The position numbers were made by a program, and so were the translations under genes. From NCBI RefSeq assembly GCF_000213575.1, contig NZ_GL892004.1, positions 310,001 through 374,000 on the forward strand: a stretch of DNA of 64,000 nt, written 5' to 3'. Positions 8,901 through 17,012 of the stretch are shown here, one piece after another. Origin of the DNA: Dysgonomonas mossii DSM 22836 (GTDB lineage: Bacteria; Bacteroidota; Bacteroidia; Bacteroidales; Dysgonomonadaceae). Every line of letters starts with the position of its first letter. Within the stretch, counting starts at the first letter, position 1. Below the pieces are notes generated by a model that was not told the origin of the DNA, did not search any database, and saw only the letters and a list, made by a program, of their open reading frames with translations.

Positions 8901-9794
8901 CTTCAGCTTTCAGGACTCGATTATTCAGCTTTGACAGCCGATAATAAGATAAAGGCTAAGCATCTAAAGATAGATAATGTAGTTCTGTTGAACCTTAAGA
9001 ATCAGCAAATAAAGATAGAGCATAATATTATGCCGTTGATCTATGAAAAAATACAGAAACTTCCTGTTCAGCTAGATATAGATTCGGCGAATGTTAATAA
9101 TTTCTCTGTGCTGTATGAAGAGCTGCCCAAAAATGGAAATATATCAGGTAAGATTCACTTTGACAATATGAATGGTAAGATAAGCGGCTTGACAAATATA
9201 GCTTCTTATCCCGAACAATTTATTCGTTTAGATGTAGATGGTAAATTTATGGGAGGCCCTTTTTCTGCTCGCTGGGATATTCCCGTAAGTGCTGATTATG
9301 ATTGTTTTGTATTAGAGGCAAATATGAAGCAGTTTGATATGAGGAGATTGAATGATGTATTTCTCCCTTTAGCAAAAGTTGAGTTGCAGAGTGGTATATT
9401 GCAGGATTTCTATTTTAGGACAGAGGCTTCCAGTGTAGATGCCAGAGCCAATATGTTGTTTAGGTACAACGACCTTAAATTAACCATATTCAAAGATATA
9501 GAAATTGAAGAGCAAAATAAGTTTTTGTCACGGATTGCCAATATTCTTGTGCGGTCTAATAATCCGAATAGTAAGCGGTCAAAACCTCGTGTGGCTGATG
9601 TAACGCTCGATCGTGATCCTTATCACTCCACATTTAATTACTTTTGGCAGATATTGCAGCCTGCTCTTGCTGAGTCGGTGGGTGTTTCGCAACAGAAGCA
9701 AAACATAGCGAAAAAAGTAACTCAGTTTTTCTCAAAGGTTAAGAACTTCTTTACCGGGAAAAAAGAGAGTAAAGAGAAAGAAGATAAAAAGTAA
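5952..9794 (+). CDS. Giant AsmA-like inner-membrane-anchored repeat protein
   Basis: A protein of 1280 residues with one N-terminal membrane helix (about residues 9-27: ISLFALALLVVLGLSVNW) followed by a long beta-rich periplasmic part. The ATG at 5952 is preferred over an in-frame TTG at 5943. The organisation resembles AsmA/DUF748/TamB-type proteins, which in other bacteria carry lipids or help outer-membrane assembly; that role is inferred here. At least five related blocks recur every 500-560 bases, near 6420, 6980, 7490, 8015 and 8515. Each has the pattern (I/F)xxP(Y/I)...LxVxxxNLxxxxxxY, then an L-x-F-x-x-F strand pair. The last 60 residues are Lys-rich. Its stop codon abuts that of the convergent radical SAM gene. 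Confidence 0.75.
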   Translation: MAKSRTKILRISLFALALLVVLGLSVNWYMTYRLKDKLNKTLAEAVSNATNGFYRFSFEKLSVGFLSGELSIYGLQLVPDSLVFDQWQQGDSLPKVYYKINVEEIHFKGVNLTWHRDYKKLKFNLFEVNSPDIKVFEPTYSTDTLDEQHKNRKSQTLYQIVSPYINRLAVSRINLTNMNVSYTVVDSVSPVVYGLKEANFFAFNFLLDENSSESGKLLLCDNFEFSASTPQSLLYSDEIILNTKNIQLSTIDSIIQIDGVDIHPKDEFWAHRLEKTGDYLKATVDEVKVKGVGFERRKGLNHLHARTFDIRSTDIQYHSVQGASDDSIPVEEKSLQDEPWSLYTILSPILYRTSIDNISVEETKFNYVHTQNNITDVYTLGKFDFHANDFLVDSLSEKLRKFWYVDNFTMIADNIKGTQRSNNSELNVKRLYLDTNTEKFEISDIKIKPLSTNTRKDYLFGNVKSIRVDGLEYTTGVSAELLNIESPNIEYFKLTEKKKDKSKDKKEVSPENVLGFFTPYSDFLSVKRINLKNANLIYHNKEDDETFRLKDLNFHASKFLISKETRVTSPYLFTSDDISLSFRDFDNLLFGKKYQLQIAAADVSTSTGEMVLKDIKLTPQAKCWEQASVVYDIASPLIQITGFDNIDYFKDKTIAVKDFFVEAPRVKVMKTKIDGGDNKKKALSSEKSSFITKLSVDNLSVTDPQFIYIGNDEDSLRAELTAFKLDSLKWNIHHNLNIGELMLQSPRVYYANSSNKEKLDKGASRKIDLEFLGRNINIGRLVVSNAGVNLNRPSDTLDFKIAQFDFSGLSWIKKEAGSSLGLAAINFYKPTLDIRKHSIEKQDIDSQTVSSRKDIYSFIEPYFHNLSVGEFNLTDANISYSNSKRDNIEERQKLNETSLFLRGLTLDTQKKKFDLADIRFNTKDLSFPIMDGFYTLSFGNINIDKKGQIAEVSDVKMKSTYPKFEFAYKHPKHKDWFDFTMGKLQLSGLDYSALTADNKIKAKHLKIDNVVLLNLKNQQIKIEHNIMPLIYEKIQKLPVQLDIDSANVNNFSVLYEELPKNGNISGKIHFDNMNGKISGLTNIASYPEQFIRLDVDGKFMGGPFSARWDIPVSADYDCFVLEANMKQFDMRRLNDVFLPLAKVELQSGILQDFYFRTEASSVDARANMLFRYNDLKLTIFKDIEIEEQNKFLSRIANILVRSNNPNSKRSKPRVADVTLDRDPYHSTFNYFWQILQPALAESVGVSQQKQNIAKKVTQFFSKVKNFFTGKKESKEKEDKK

Positions 9795-10718
9795 TTATTT
9801 ACGATACAACCGTCCCTGCCACGTCTTTCTTTCCTCGAATTTTTTCAATACTTTGGCGGTGAACTCGAAGTTTTTCAACCCCCAATCAGGCGCTATCAGT
9901 AGTTGTTTCGGCGATTGAGAAATAAAACGCTCTATGATAAAGTCGGGATTAAGCTTCTCGGCAAAGTCGATGCATAGGTCAATATAATCGTCTACCTCGA
10001 ACAGATTGAACCATTCCGGATGCTCCCGATATTGCCTTGCCATTACTGTTCCTTTTATCAGTTGTAGCTGGTGTAGCTTTATAGTTGTCAGTGGAAGCTT
10101 GGCTACTACGTCGGCATGTGCCAGTACTTGCTCACGGCTTTCATGAGGTAGGCCGAGAATAAGATGCGCACCCGTATATATCCCTTTAGCTGCAGTTTTG
10201 AGTATAGCCTCTTCACTTTCCTGATGCGTGTGTCCACGATTGATAAATTGGAGGGTAGAATCAAGCGTTGACTCCAAGCCATATTCTATGATGAGGAAAG
10301 TTCTTTTATTTAACTCAGCAAAATAATCAAGTAGCTCGTCCGGCATGCAATCGGGGCGTGTGCCGATAATCAACCCCACAACATTGGGATATGACAATGC
10401 CTCTTCATACAGCTCAATCAGCTTCTCGATACTATCATAAGTATTCGTGTATGACTGAAAGTATGCAAGGTATTTCATTTCAGGATATTTGTAAGAGAAG
10501 AAAGCGATGCCATCTCTGAGTTGGTCGCTAACACTGCGTTGCTTTCCTCCATATCCCGGGCTAAAGCTTTGGTTGTTGCAATATGTACATCCTCCTACGG
10601 CTTTCGACCCATCCCTGTTTGGACAAGTAAATCCCGCATTTATCGATATTTTCTGAACCTTATATGGGAAATGTTTTGTAAGAAGCTCTCCAAATTCTTT
10701 ATAGAATTTATTTTCCAT
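9795..10718 (-). CDS. TIGR01212-family radical SAM protein (YhcC-like)
   Basis: A 307-residue radical SAM enzyme of the YhcC type, whose exact reaction is not settled. The 4Fe-4S cluster ligands are C32, C44 and C47, in TCPNRDGSKAVGGCTYC, with the family's long spacing instead of CxxxCxxC. The TIM-barrel continues with GTRPDCMPDELLDYF and the SAM-binding stretch EYGLESTLDSTLQFINRGHT. The length is normal. The gene is convergent with the AsmA-like gene, with stop codons touching. A TACCTTTG -7 box lies 21 bases upstream. Confidence 0.92.
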   Translation of the reverse strand: MENKFYKEFGELLTKHFPYKVQKISINAGFTCPNRDGSKAVGGCTYCNNQSFSPGYGGKQRSVSDQLRDGIAFFSYKYPEMKYLAYFQSYTNTYDSIEKLIELYEEALSYPNVVGLIIGTRPDCMPDELLDYFAELNKRTFLIIEYGLESTLDSTLQFINRGHTHQESEEAILKTAAKGIYTGAHLILGLPHESREQVLAHADVVAKLPLTTIKLHQLQLIKGTVMARQYREHPEWFNLFEVDDYIDLCIDFAEKLNPDFIIERFISQSPKQLLIAPDWGLKNFEFTAKVLKKFEERKTWQGRLYRK

Positions 10719-10739
10719 TCGTCTTTTTTATTTTGGATG

Positions 10740-10747
10740 CAAAGGTA
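10740..10747 (-). promoter_or_regulatory. -7 box of the YhcC-like gene
   Basis: TACCTTTG on the minus strand, 21 bases before the ATG at 10718, implying a short leader. Confidence 0.5.
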
Positions 10748-10851
10748 ATGATATGCGAAATGAAATTATTATAAAGCTCATATTTTAACCACCCGACGTA
10801 TATCATTACCCTATTTCTTACTTGCTTTAATGAATTGCGTGATAAGCATTT

Positions 10852-11673
10852 TTAGAAATCTACATGATCCGGGTCAGGTCCGATACGCAGATTTTTATCC
10901 AGCAAGTTTATGCTTTTGATTTCATCATCGTTCAGGCTGAAATCGAAGATATCCAGATTCTCAACCATGCGCTTCTCGTTTGCTGACTTAGGGATGGTTA
11001 CTACTCCACGTTGGTAATCCCAACGGAGTATTATCTGAGCCGGAGATTTCGAATACTTGTCTGCGAGGTTAGTCAATGTCTTTTCGTCGAACAATCCCGT
11101 CTGATTCGCCGCAAACGGGCTCCATGCTTCTACACGTATACCTGCTTTCTTGCAATAGCTCAAATCATTTTCTTGTACAAGGTATGGATGCAATTCTATC
11201 TGATTTACGGCAGGAGTTATAGTCGATTCTTTCGCCAATGCCTCCAAGTGGTATTGCTTGAAATTGCTGACGCCAATTGCTTTTACTTTACCTGTTTCAT
11301 ATATTTCCTCAAACTTTTTCCATGTTTCTATGAACTTCCCTTCTACAGGCCAGTGAACCAGATATAGATCGATGTAATCGAGATCAAGTTTTTTCAAGCT
11401 GGTCTCAAAGGCTTCTTTTACCTTACCGCTTCGCTGGTCTGAGTTCCACATCTTTGTGGTTACGAATATTTCTTCCCGAGGAATACCCGAGTTTTTAATT
11501 GCTTTTCCTACAGCTTCTTCGTTGTGATAATACATGGCTGTGTCAATATGCCTGTATCCAACTGACAATGCGGTTCCGATCACCTTTTCAGCTTCCTTGT
11601 TGTCTTCCAAGCGGAATACGCCTAGTCCAACCCATGGTATATCTATACCATTATTCAATTTTACTTTTTCCAT
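10852..11673 (-). CDS. Aldo/keto reductase (AKR5-like)
   Basis: A cytoplasmic NADPH-dependent carbonyl reductase of 273 residues with the (beta/alpha)8 aldo/keto reductase fold. The catalytic tetrad is visible as D44 (HIDTAMYY), Y49, K74 (TTKMWN) and H107 (YLVHWPV). The NADP-binding tail IPKSANEKRMVENLDIFDF is present. It resembles the 2,5-diketogluconate reductase/prostaglandin F synthase-like group, but the true substrate cannot be read from sequence. It stands alone, divergent from the lyase gene. Confidence 0.92.
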   Translation of the reverse strand: MEKVKLNNGIDIPWVGLGVFRLEDNKEAEKVIGTALSVGYRHIDTAMYYHNEEAVGKAIKNSGIPREEIFVTTKMWNSDQRSGKVKEAFETSLKKLDLDYIDLYLVHWPVEGKFIETWKKFEEIYETGKVKAIGVSNFKQYHLEALAKESTITPAVNQIELHPYLVQENDLSYCKKAGIRVEAWSPFAANQTGLFDEKTLTNLADKYSKSPAQIILRWDYQRGVVTIPKSANEKRMVENLDIFDFSLNDDEIKSINLLDKNLRIGPDPDHVDF

Positions 11674-11898
11674 GTAATTTATATTTGATGTTTATACATT
11701 ATTCGGAGAGTAACTAATTTAACAAATAAAGCAAGGGAATTGTTCCTTTTTAAAATTATGACTATTTGTTTCAAAAAAGAAATTAAAACGAGTAAATTTT
11801 GCATATTAGCCACTTCCTTGCATCTTTTTCATTTGTTTATCAGATATTTATTTATAAATTGCGAAATCTAATTTTTAGCATTACTATAAACTAATATC

Positions 11899-13359
11899 AT
11901 GTCAGAAAACTCTTCTAAGATTAAATTCTACAGTGGAGAAAGTATTCCGCTGGAATTGCACAAGGTGCGTGTTGTACAAAAATTACATTTAGTCCCAATT
12001 GAACGTCGTTTGGAAGCTCTTTACGAAGCCGGATTCAATACATTCAGGCTCGACACAAAAGATGTATTCCTGGATATGCTTACCGACAGCGGTACCAATG
12101 CATTGAGTGATCGCCAGATGGGTGCTATGATGATCGCCGATGATGCTTACGCCGGATCGCAAAGCTTTGTCCGCTATCAGAAAGCTGTGGAGGAAGTACT
12201 CGGTAAAAAATATCTTCTTCCCGTACATCAAGGACGCGCAGCGGAGAATATTATATCCAACGCTTATATTCGTAAGGGAAGCATTGTGCCGATGAACTAT
12301 CACTTCACTACAGCAATGGCACACATTACCCAATATGGCGGTAAAATCGAAGAATTGCTCTATGATGAAGCCTATGTGATAAATAGCAAGCACCCGTTTA
12401 AAGGGAATATGAACCTTGAAAAGCTCGAGAAATGCATCAACAAACATGGTGCTGCCAATATTCCTTATATCCGCATGGAAGCATCTACCAACCTTATTGG
12501 CGGACAGCCTTTCTCGATGGAAAACTTTCGGGGTGTGCGTGCTATTGCCGATAAATACAAAATACGCCTTGTCCTCGATGCTAGTTTGCTAGGAGAAAAT
12601 GCATGGCTGATCAAGCAACGTGAGGAGGAATTTAAGAACAGCTCGATGGCTGAGATTATTCTTGCAATGACCGATCTTGCCGACTTGGTTTACTTCTCGG
12701 CACGAAAACTGAGTTCGTCACGTGGCGGCGGTATCTGCACAAATGATTACGCCATCATGAAAGAGTTGGAACCGCTTGTTCCTCTGTTCGAAGGATTCCT
12801 TACCTATGGCGGTATGTCGGTTCGTGAGATAGAAGCTATTGCCATCGGACTGTATGAAACATTGGATGAGGGTATGATATGCCAAAGCCCGCAGTTTATT
12901 GAATATTTGGTTAATGCTTTCGAAAAGAAAGGCATTCCTGTAGTGACACCTCCCGGTGTATTAGGCGCACACGTCAATGCGATGGAAATTTGTTCTCATA
13001 TCCCTCAAAAAGAATATCCGGCGGGTGCCTTAGCCGCTGCGTTTTTCCTTATCTCGGGTGTACGTGGTATGGAGAGAGGGTCGGTATCTAACCAGCGTGA
13101 TGAATATGGCAACGAGACTTATGCAGATATGGAATTACTTCGCTTGGCTGTTCCTCGTCGTGTGTTTACTCTTTCACAAATCAAATATGTGGAAGATCGG
13201 ATGACATGGCTATATGAAAATCGCAACCTGATAGGAGGGCTGAAATTCGTATACGAACCGCCTGTTCTTCGCTTTTTTATGGGAGGGCTCGAACCGATAA
13301 ATGATTGGCCGCAGCGATTGATGGCTAAATTCAGAGAAGATTTTGGAGATAGCTTATAA
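11899..13359 (+). CDS. Tyrosine phenol-lyase/tryptophanase-family PLP lyase
   Basis: A 486-residue beta-eliminating lyase of fold type I. Members split tyrosine to phenol, or tryptophan to indole, plus pyruvate and ammonia. Landmarks are the phosphate loop HQGR (110-113), Y84 in DDAYAGS, D227 and the PLP lysine K270 (SARK). Two positions fit tyrosine phenol-lyase better than tryptophanase: the HFTT stretch (135-138), where tryptophanase has an Asp, and R393 in GMERGSVS, where tryptophanase has Ile. Other positions fit neither: both families have an Arg three residues after the PLP Asp, and here it is L230. The loop after K270 (LSSSRGGG) also differs. It may have another amino-acid substrate. 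A strong terminator follows. Confidence 0.8.
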   Translation: MSENSSKIKFYSGESIPLELHKVRVVQKLHLVPIERRLEALYEAGFNTFRLDTKDVFLDMLTDSGTNALSDRQMGAMMIADDAYAGSQSFVRYQKAVEEVLGKKYLLPVHQGRAAENIISNAYIRKGSIVPMNYHFTTAMAHITQYGGKIEELLYDEAYVINSKHPFKGNMNLEKLEKCINKHGAANIPYIRMEASTNLIGGQPFSMENFRGVRAIADKYKIRLVLDASLLGENAWLIKQREEEFKNSSMAEIILAMTDLADLVYFSARKLSSSRGGGICTNDYAIMKELEPLVPLFEGFLTYGGMSVREIEAIAIGLYETLDEGMICQSPQFIEYLVNAFEKKGIPVVTPPGVLGAHVNAMEICSHIPQKEYPAGALAAAFFLISGVRGMERGSVSNQRDEYGNETYADMELLRLAVPRRVFTLSQIKYVEDRMTWLYENRNLIGGLKFVYEPPVLRFFMGGLEPINDWPQRLMAKFREDFGDSL

Positions 13360-13380
13360 ATAATATCATATCATATAATG

Positions 13381-13418
13381 ACGGCATGGGCTTTATGGCT
13401 TATGCCGTTTTTATTTTC
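13381..13418 (+). terminator. Terminator of the lyase gene
   Basis: An 11-bp stem, ACGGCATGGGC/GCTTATGCCGT with two G-U pairs and a 6-base loop, is followed by TTTTTATTTT. Confidence 0.85.
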
Positions 13419-13450
13419 TATGTCTTTTGTTGAAGCGGAATTGTTAAAAG

Positions 13451-13496
13451 GTGACAAAAGTGACACTTTTTATCCTGTTTTTTATTGTCACTTTTC
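13451..13496 (-). repeat. GTGAC element, copy B
   Basis: Read on the minus strand it is GAAAAGTGACAAT, a 13-base spacer, then AAAAGTGTCACTTTTGTCAC. This matches copy A at 5784-5832 apart from the spacer and its edges. It lies about 225 bases upstream of the GH18 gene. Confidence 0.75.
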
Positions 13497-13679
13497 TTTA
13501 TTGTGTAACTACCTAAAATATCCCATTATATCAAAGAGCTCTTTATAATGAGATAATTTTAATGAAATGAAATACGGACTTTCTATGAGAAAATTTTTGA
13601 GGAGTACGTAGTGGCTATTAAGTCATATATTGAAAAATAAATCTCTTTTGCTAACTGATTAATTTACACTTATTTTTCT

Positions 13680-13687
13680 TAGTTTTG
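13680..13687 (+). promoter_or_regulatory. -7 box of the GH18 gene
   Basis: TAGTTTTG lies 32 bases before the ATG at 13720 and matches TAnnTTTG. No -33 box at the usual spacing. Confidence 0.5.
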
Positions 13688-13719
13688 TATTCAAAGCAAA
13701 CTATCAAAAAAATAATAGC

Positions 13720-14856
13720 ATGAAAAACATCTTTACGTATGGCATTCTATGTGCCCTTATTTTCACGGGTTTCTGTTCGTGTGGCAAGAAGTCAAAGACA
13801 TCAGGTGAACCTTCACGCCCCGTTATCATCGCTTATGTGGGAGGATATAATGGTTTAGTGGATGTAGACAAAATCTCGCCTAACAAAATTACGCATATCA
13901 ACTATGCCTTTGTCGATGTAAAGGATGGAAAAGCATTTCTTACCAACGAGGCGACCGATACGACCAATTTCAGGAAGCTAAACGAATTGAGGCAGCAAAA
14001 CCCTGATCTCAAAATCCTGATCTCTATCGGAGGCTGGTCTTGGAGCCGTAATTTTTCGGATGCCGTACTGACTACTGAAGGACAGAAAATATTTGCTAAA
14101 TCTGCGGTGGAAATCATGAAAAATAACAATCTCGATGGGGTAGACATCGATTGGGAATATCCTGCTCTTCCGGGTGATGTGGGGAATGTATATCGTCCCG
14201 AAGACAAGCATAATTATACGTTGATGTTTGCTGCTATCAGAGATGAACTTGATGCTTTGGAAAAAGAGACTGATAAGAAATATCTATTAACAACGGCTGT
14301 TGGTGGTTTTCAGCAGTTTGTAGATAGCACCGAAATGAATAAAGCACAGCAATATCTCGACTATATAAATATAATGACATACGATTCGCAAAGTAATGAA
14401 CAGGCGATACATCATACCAACCTCTATCCTTCGGATAAATATCCGCAAAAGCAAGGGGCTGATGTAGCCGTAAAGGCATATTTAGCCGCTGGTGTTCCCG
14501 CCGAAAAGCTAGTGATGGGTATTGCTTTTTACGGACGTGCTTTTAATCTGAAGAAAGGAGCGTCTAAAGGTATTGGCGATCCTGTTGCAGAACAAATAAG
14601 GGGTAGGGGGTATACTTACATCAAGGATAGCCTTGTAAATCAGAACGAATATTATCGATATTGGGATGAGAGTGCACGTGCGCCATACTTGTTCAATTTC
14701 TACAAAGGAGTATTTGTTACTTACGACGATGAGGAGTCAGTAAAAGAAAAATGCAAGTATGTATTGGATAATAAAATGGGAGGAGTGATGTTTTGGGAAT
14801 ATAGCTCCGATCCCAAAGAGTATTTGTTGAACGAAATAAACAAGGAGTTTAAATAA
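13720..14856 (+). CDS. GH18 glycoside hydrolase (chitinase-like) lipoprotein
   Basis: A secreted enzyme of 378 residues that should cleave beta-1,4-GlcNAc linkages in chitin or related glycans. The N-terminus is a signal peptide ending in cysteines at 19 and 21, consistent with a lipoprotein anchored in the envelope. SIGGWSWSR (102-110) is the GH18 substrate-binding strand. The catalytic motif DxxDxDxE is intact as DGVDIDWE (139-146), with E146 as the acid. MTYD and the late MFWEYSSD complete the barrel. No carbohydrate-binding module is present. Substrate could be chitin, chito-oligosaccharides or N-glycan cores. Confidence 0.92.
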   Translation: MKNIFTYGILCALIFTGFCSCGKKSKTSGEPSRPVIIAYVGGYNGLVDVDKISPNKITHINYAFVDVKDGKAFLTNEATDTTNFRKLNELRQQNPDLKILISIGGWSWSRNFSDAVLTTEGQKIFAKSAVEIMKNNNLDGVDIDWEYPALPGDVGNVYRPEDKHNYTLMFAAIRDELDALEKETDKKYLLTTAVGGFQQFVDSTEMNKAQQYLDYINIMTYDSQSNEQAIHHTNLYPSDKYPQKQGADVAVKAYLAAGVPAEKLVMGIAFYGRAFNLKKGASKGIGDPVAEQIRGRGYTYIKDSLVNQNEYYRYWDESARAPYLFNFYKGVFVTYDDEESVKEKCKYVLDNKMGGVMFWEYSSDPKEYLLNEINKEFK

Positions 14857-14899
14857 TAAAGTTTAACAATCTCAAATTTTCATATTGAACTTCTGTTTG

Positions 14900-14907
14900 T
14901 ACTTTTG
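14900..14907 (+). promoter_or_regulatory. -7 box upstream of porX
   Basis: TACTTTTG lies 78 bases before the porX ATG. Transcription from it would run through the hairpin at 14932-14967 before reaching porX. Confidence 0.4.
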
Positions 14908-14931
14908 ATAATAAAGTGCAACGAATGATAT

Positions 14932-14975
14932 AGCAAGCCACTTTATCTTCAAATTATGTGGTTTGCTTTATTTAA
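14932..14975 (+). terminator. Hairpin between the GH18 gene and porX
   Basis: A 10-bp stem, AGCAAGCCAC/GTGGTTTGCT with one G-U pair and a 16-base loop, is followed by TTATTTAAT. It is most simply the terminator of the GH18 gene. Its position downstream of a porX -7 box also allows an attenuator in the porX leader. Confidence 0.6.
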
Positions 14976-14985
14976 TAGATTATAA

Positions 14986-16530
14986 ATGAGGAAAAGACGG
15001 ATACTTTGGGCTGACGATGAAATTTATATGCTACGATCGCATATCCTTTTTTTAGAAGAGAAGGGATATGAAGTCACCCCCGTAAATAGCGGTCAGGATG
15101 CTGTTGATAGTATAAAAAGTGAATCTTTCGACATTGTTTTTCTTGACGAAAATATGCCGGGTGTTTCGGGTCTCGATGCATTAAGCATCATCAAAGAGAT
15201 CAATCCCAATATTCCCGTTATTATGATTACAAAAAGCGAAGATGAAGGGATTATGACTCATGCCATCGGGAAAAAGATAGCAGACTATCTTATCAAGCCC
15301 GTCAATCCCAATCAAATTCTTCTTTCCATCAAGAAAAACTTGCACAAGGACGATATCGTTTCAGAGGTTACGGTTGAGGGCTATCGTGAAGAATTTAATA
15401 AAATCAGTGCGCAGATAAATGATTCGAATACGTACGAGCAATGGGTGGATATATACAAAAAGCTTGTTTATTGGGAGCTTGAGCTGGCAGCATCAGACAG
15501 CCCCTTAATGGATTTGCTTCGGATACAAAAGAATGAAGCCAATAATAGTTACTGTAAGTTTGTAAAGAAGAATTATGAGTCGTGGGTTGAAAATCCGGAT
15601 AAGAGACCTTTGATAAGCCCTGAGCTTTTTTCGCAGAGAGTATTTCCACTCTTGGATAATGGCGAAAAATTATTCTTTATCCTTATTGATAATTTCAGAC
15701 TCGATCAGTGGTCTGATATAAAAGATCTTTTGGCAAATGATTTTACAATTTCCGAAGATGAATACCTAAGCATATTACCCACTGCGACTCAATATGCACG
15801 CAACGCTATTTTTTCGGGGTTGATGCCTTCTCAGATGGCCAAATTGTATCCCGATCTTTGGGTGGATGAAGACGAGGATGAAAGTAAAAATCTGAATGAA
15901 GAAGCCTTACTGCAAACCCAGATTGAGCGATACAGAAAAAATTATACATTCTCATACAATAAGCTATTGTCCTCTTCATCGGGAGAAAAACTGCTGCAAG
16001 GGATGGATCGGCTAAGCAATAAGCAACTCAATGTAGTTGTTATCAACTTTGTGGATATGCTTTCCCATGCCCGCACAGAATCGAGAATGATACGGGAACT
16101 TGCATCCGACGAAGCAGCTTATCGTTCTTTGACTCGGTCTTGGTTTAAGCATTCGAGTACAATGGATATTCTGAAGAAGGCAAAAGCAATGGGATATAAA
16201 ATTATTTTGACTACCGATCATGGAACGATACGGGTAAAAAATCCGCTCAAGGTAATCGGCGATAAGACGGTGAATACGAATATTCGTTACAAGGTAGGGC
16301 GCAATCTGGATTATGACCGCAAAAAAGTATACGACATCCATTCTCCCGAAAAGATAGGTTTGCCCGCATTGCATATCAGCTCTAAGTATATCTTTGCTAC
16401 AGGCGACGATTTTTTTGCTTATCCTAACAATTATAATTACTATGCGTCTTATTACACAGATACATTTCAGCATGGGGGTATTTCGCTCGAAGAAATGATT
16501 GTTCCTTTTATTACTTTGATCGGGAAATAA
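14986..16530 (+). CDS. porX: PorX-like response regulator with PglZ domain
   Basis: A 514-residue fusion of a CheY-like receiver domain (about 1-120) and a C-terminal PglZ/alkaline-phosphatase-superfamily domain. The receiver has ADDE (9-12), the phospho-acceptor D54 in FLDENMPG, and conserved Thr and Lys (MITKS, LIKPVNP). The C-terminal domain has metal-binding motifs [16 protein letters not shown] and TTDHGT. In Porphyromonas and Flavobacterium, PorX works with the kinase PorY and ECF factor SigP to control the type IX secretion system, and its PglZ part hydrolyses oligonucleotides. Bacteroidota lacking the secretion system also carry homologues, so that role is not assured. No kinase gene is nearby. 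Confidence 0.9.
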   Translation: MRKRRILWADDEIYMLRSHILFLEEKGYEVTPVNSGQDAVDSIKSESFDIVFLDENMPGVSGLDALSIIKEINPNIPVIMITKSEDEGIMTHAIGKKIADYLIKPVNPNQILLSIKKNLHKDDIVSEVTVEGYREEFNKISAQINDSNTYEQWVDIYKKLVYWELELAASDSPLMDLLRIQKNEANNSYCKFVKKNYESWVENPDKRPLISPELFSQRVFPLLDNGEKLFFILIDNFRLDQWSDIKDLLANDFTISEDEYLSILPTATQYARNAIFSGLMPSQMAKLYPDLWVDEDEDESKNLNEEALLQTQIERYRKNYTFSYNKLLSSSSGEKLLQGMDRLSNKQLNVVVINFVDMLSHARTESRMIRELASDEAAYRSLTRSWFKHSSTMDILKKAKAMGYKIILTTDHGTIRVKNPLKVIGDKTVNTNIRYKVGRNLDYDRKKVYDIHSPEKIGLPALHISSKYIFATGDDFFAYPNNYNYYASYYTDTFQHGGISLEEMIVPFITLIGK

Positions 16531-16553
16531 CAGAAAATTTGTTTTCCAAAATA

Positions 16554-16561
16554 TATCTTTG
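16554..16561 (+). promoter_or_regulatory. -7 box of tsaE
   Basis: TATCTTTG lies 34 bases before the ATG at 16596. It excludes the in-frame codon at 16539, which is upstream of the box. Confidence 0.55.
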
Positions 16562-16595
16562 CAATCAGAAGGTACATCGTAAAATAATTTTGAAT

Positions 16596-17012
16596 ATGAA
16601 TATAAAGATAGAATCACTAGATAAAATAGACGAGGCGGCTCTCGAGTTTATCCGTGCTATGGGCGATAATACTGTATTTGCTTTTCATGGAGATATGGGA
16701 GCAGGTAAAACGACATTTATAAAAGCTGTCTGCGAGAATCTCGGAGTATCTGATACCATCAACAGCCCTACGTTTGCTATCGTAAACGAATATCGTTCCG
16801 ACAGTGGAGAATTGATCTATCATTTCGACTTTTATCGTATCAATAAAATTGAGGAAGTTTTTGATTTTGGCTACGAAGATTACTTTTATAGCGGCAGCCT
16901 TTGCTTTATCGAATGGCCCGAGAAAGTTGACACTTTACTGCCAAAAGATACGGTAAATGTTTATGTAAAAGTACAAGAGGATGGAAGCCGGGAGGTAAGC
17001 CTGAGTCTTTAA
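16596..17012 (+). CDS. tsaE: tRNA threonylcarbamoyladenosine synthesis ATPase TsaE
   Basis: A 138-residue P-loop ATPase that works with TsaB and TsaD to make t6A37 in ANN-decoding tRNAs. The Walker A motif is GDMGAGKT (32-39), followed by [11 protein letters not shown], a TsaE signature. HFDFYRI and FIEWPEK are the later conserved blocks. The ATG at 16596 is preferred because it follows the -7 box and gives the usual family length. Its TAA overlaps the stop of the convergent barrel gene within the shared TTAA (17009-17012). Confidence 0.95.
   Translation: MNIKIESLDKIDEAALEFIRAMGDNTVFAFHGDMGAGKTTFIKAVCENLGVSDTINSPTFAIVNEYRSDSGELIYHFDFYRINKIEEVFDFGYEDYFYSGSLCFIEWPEKVDTLLPKDTVNVYVKVQEDGSREVSLSL

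Larger units (their letters stand above)
13360..13719 (+). other. Gene-free gap: terminator, GTGAC element and promoter
   Basis: This 360-base gap holds the lyase terminator (13381-13418), GTGAC element copy B (13451-13496) and a -7 box (13680-13687) for the GH18 gene. No further gene is seen in it. Confidence 0.7.
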
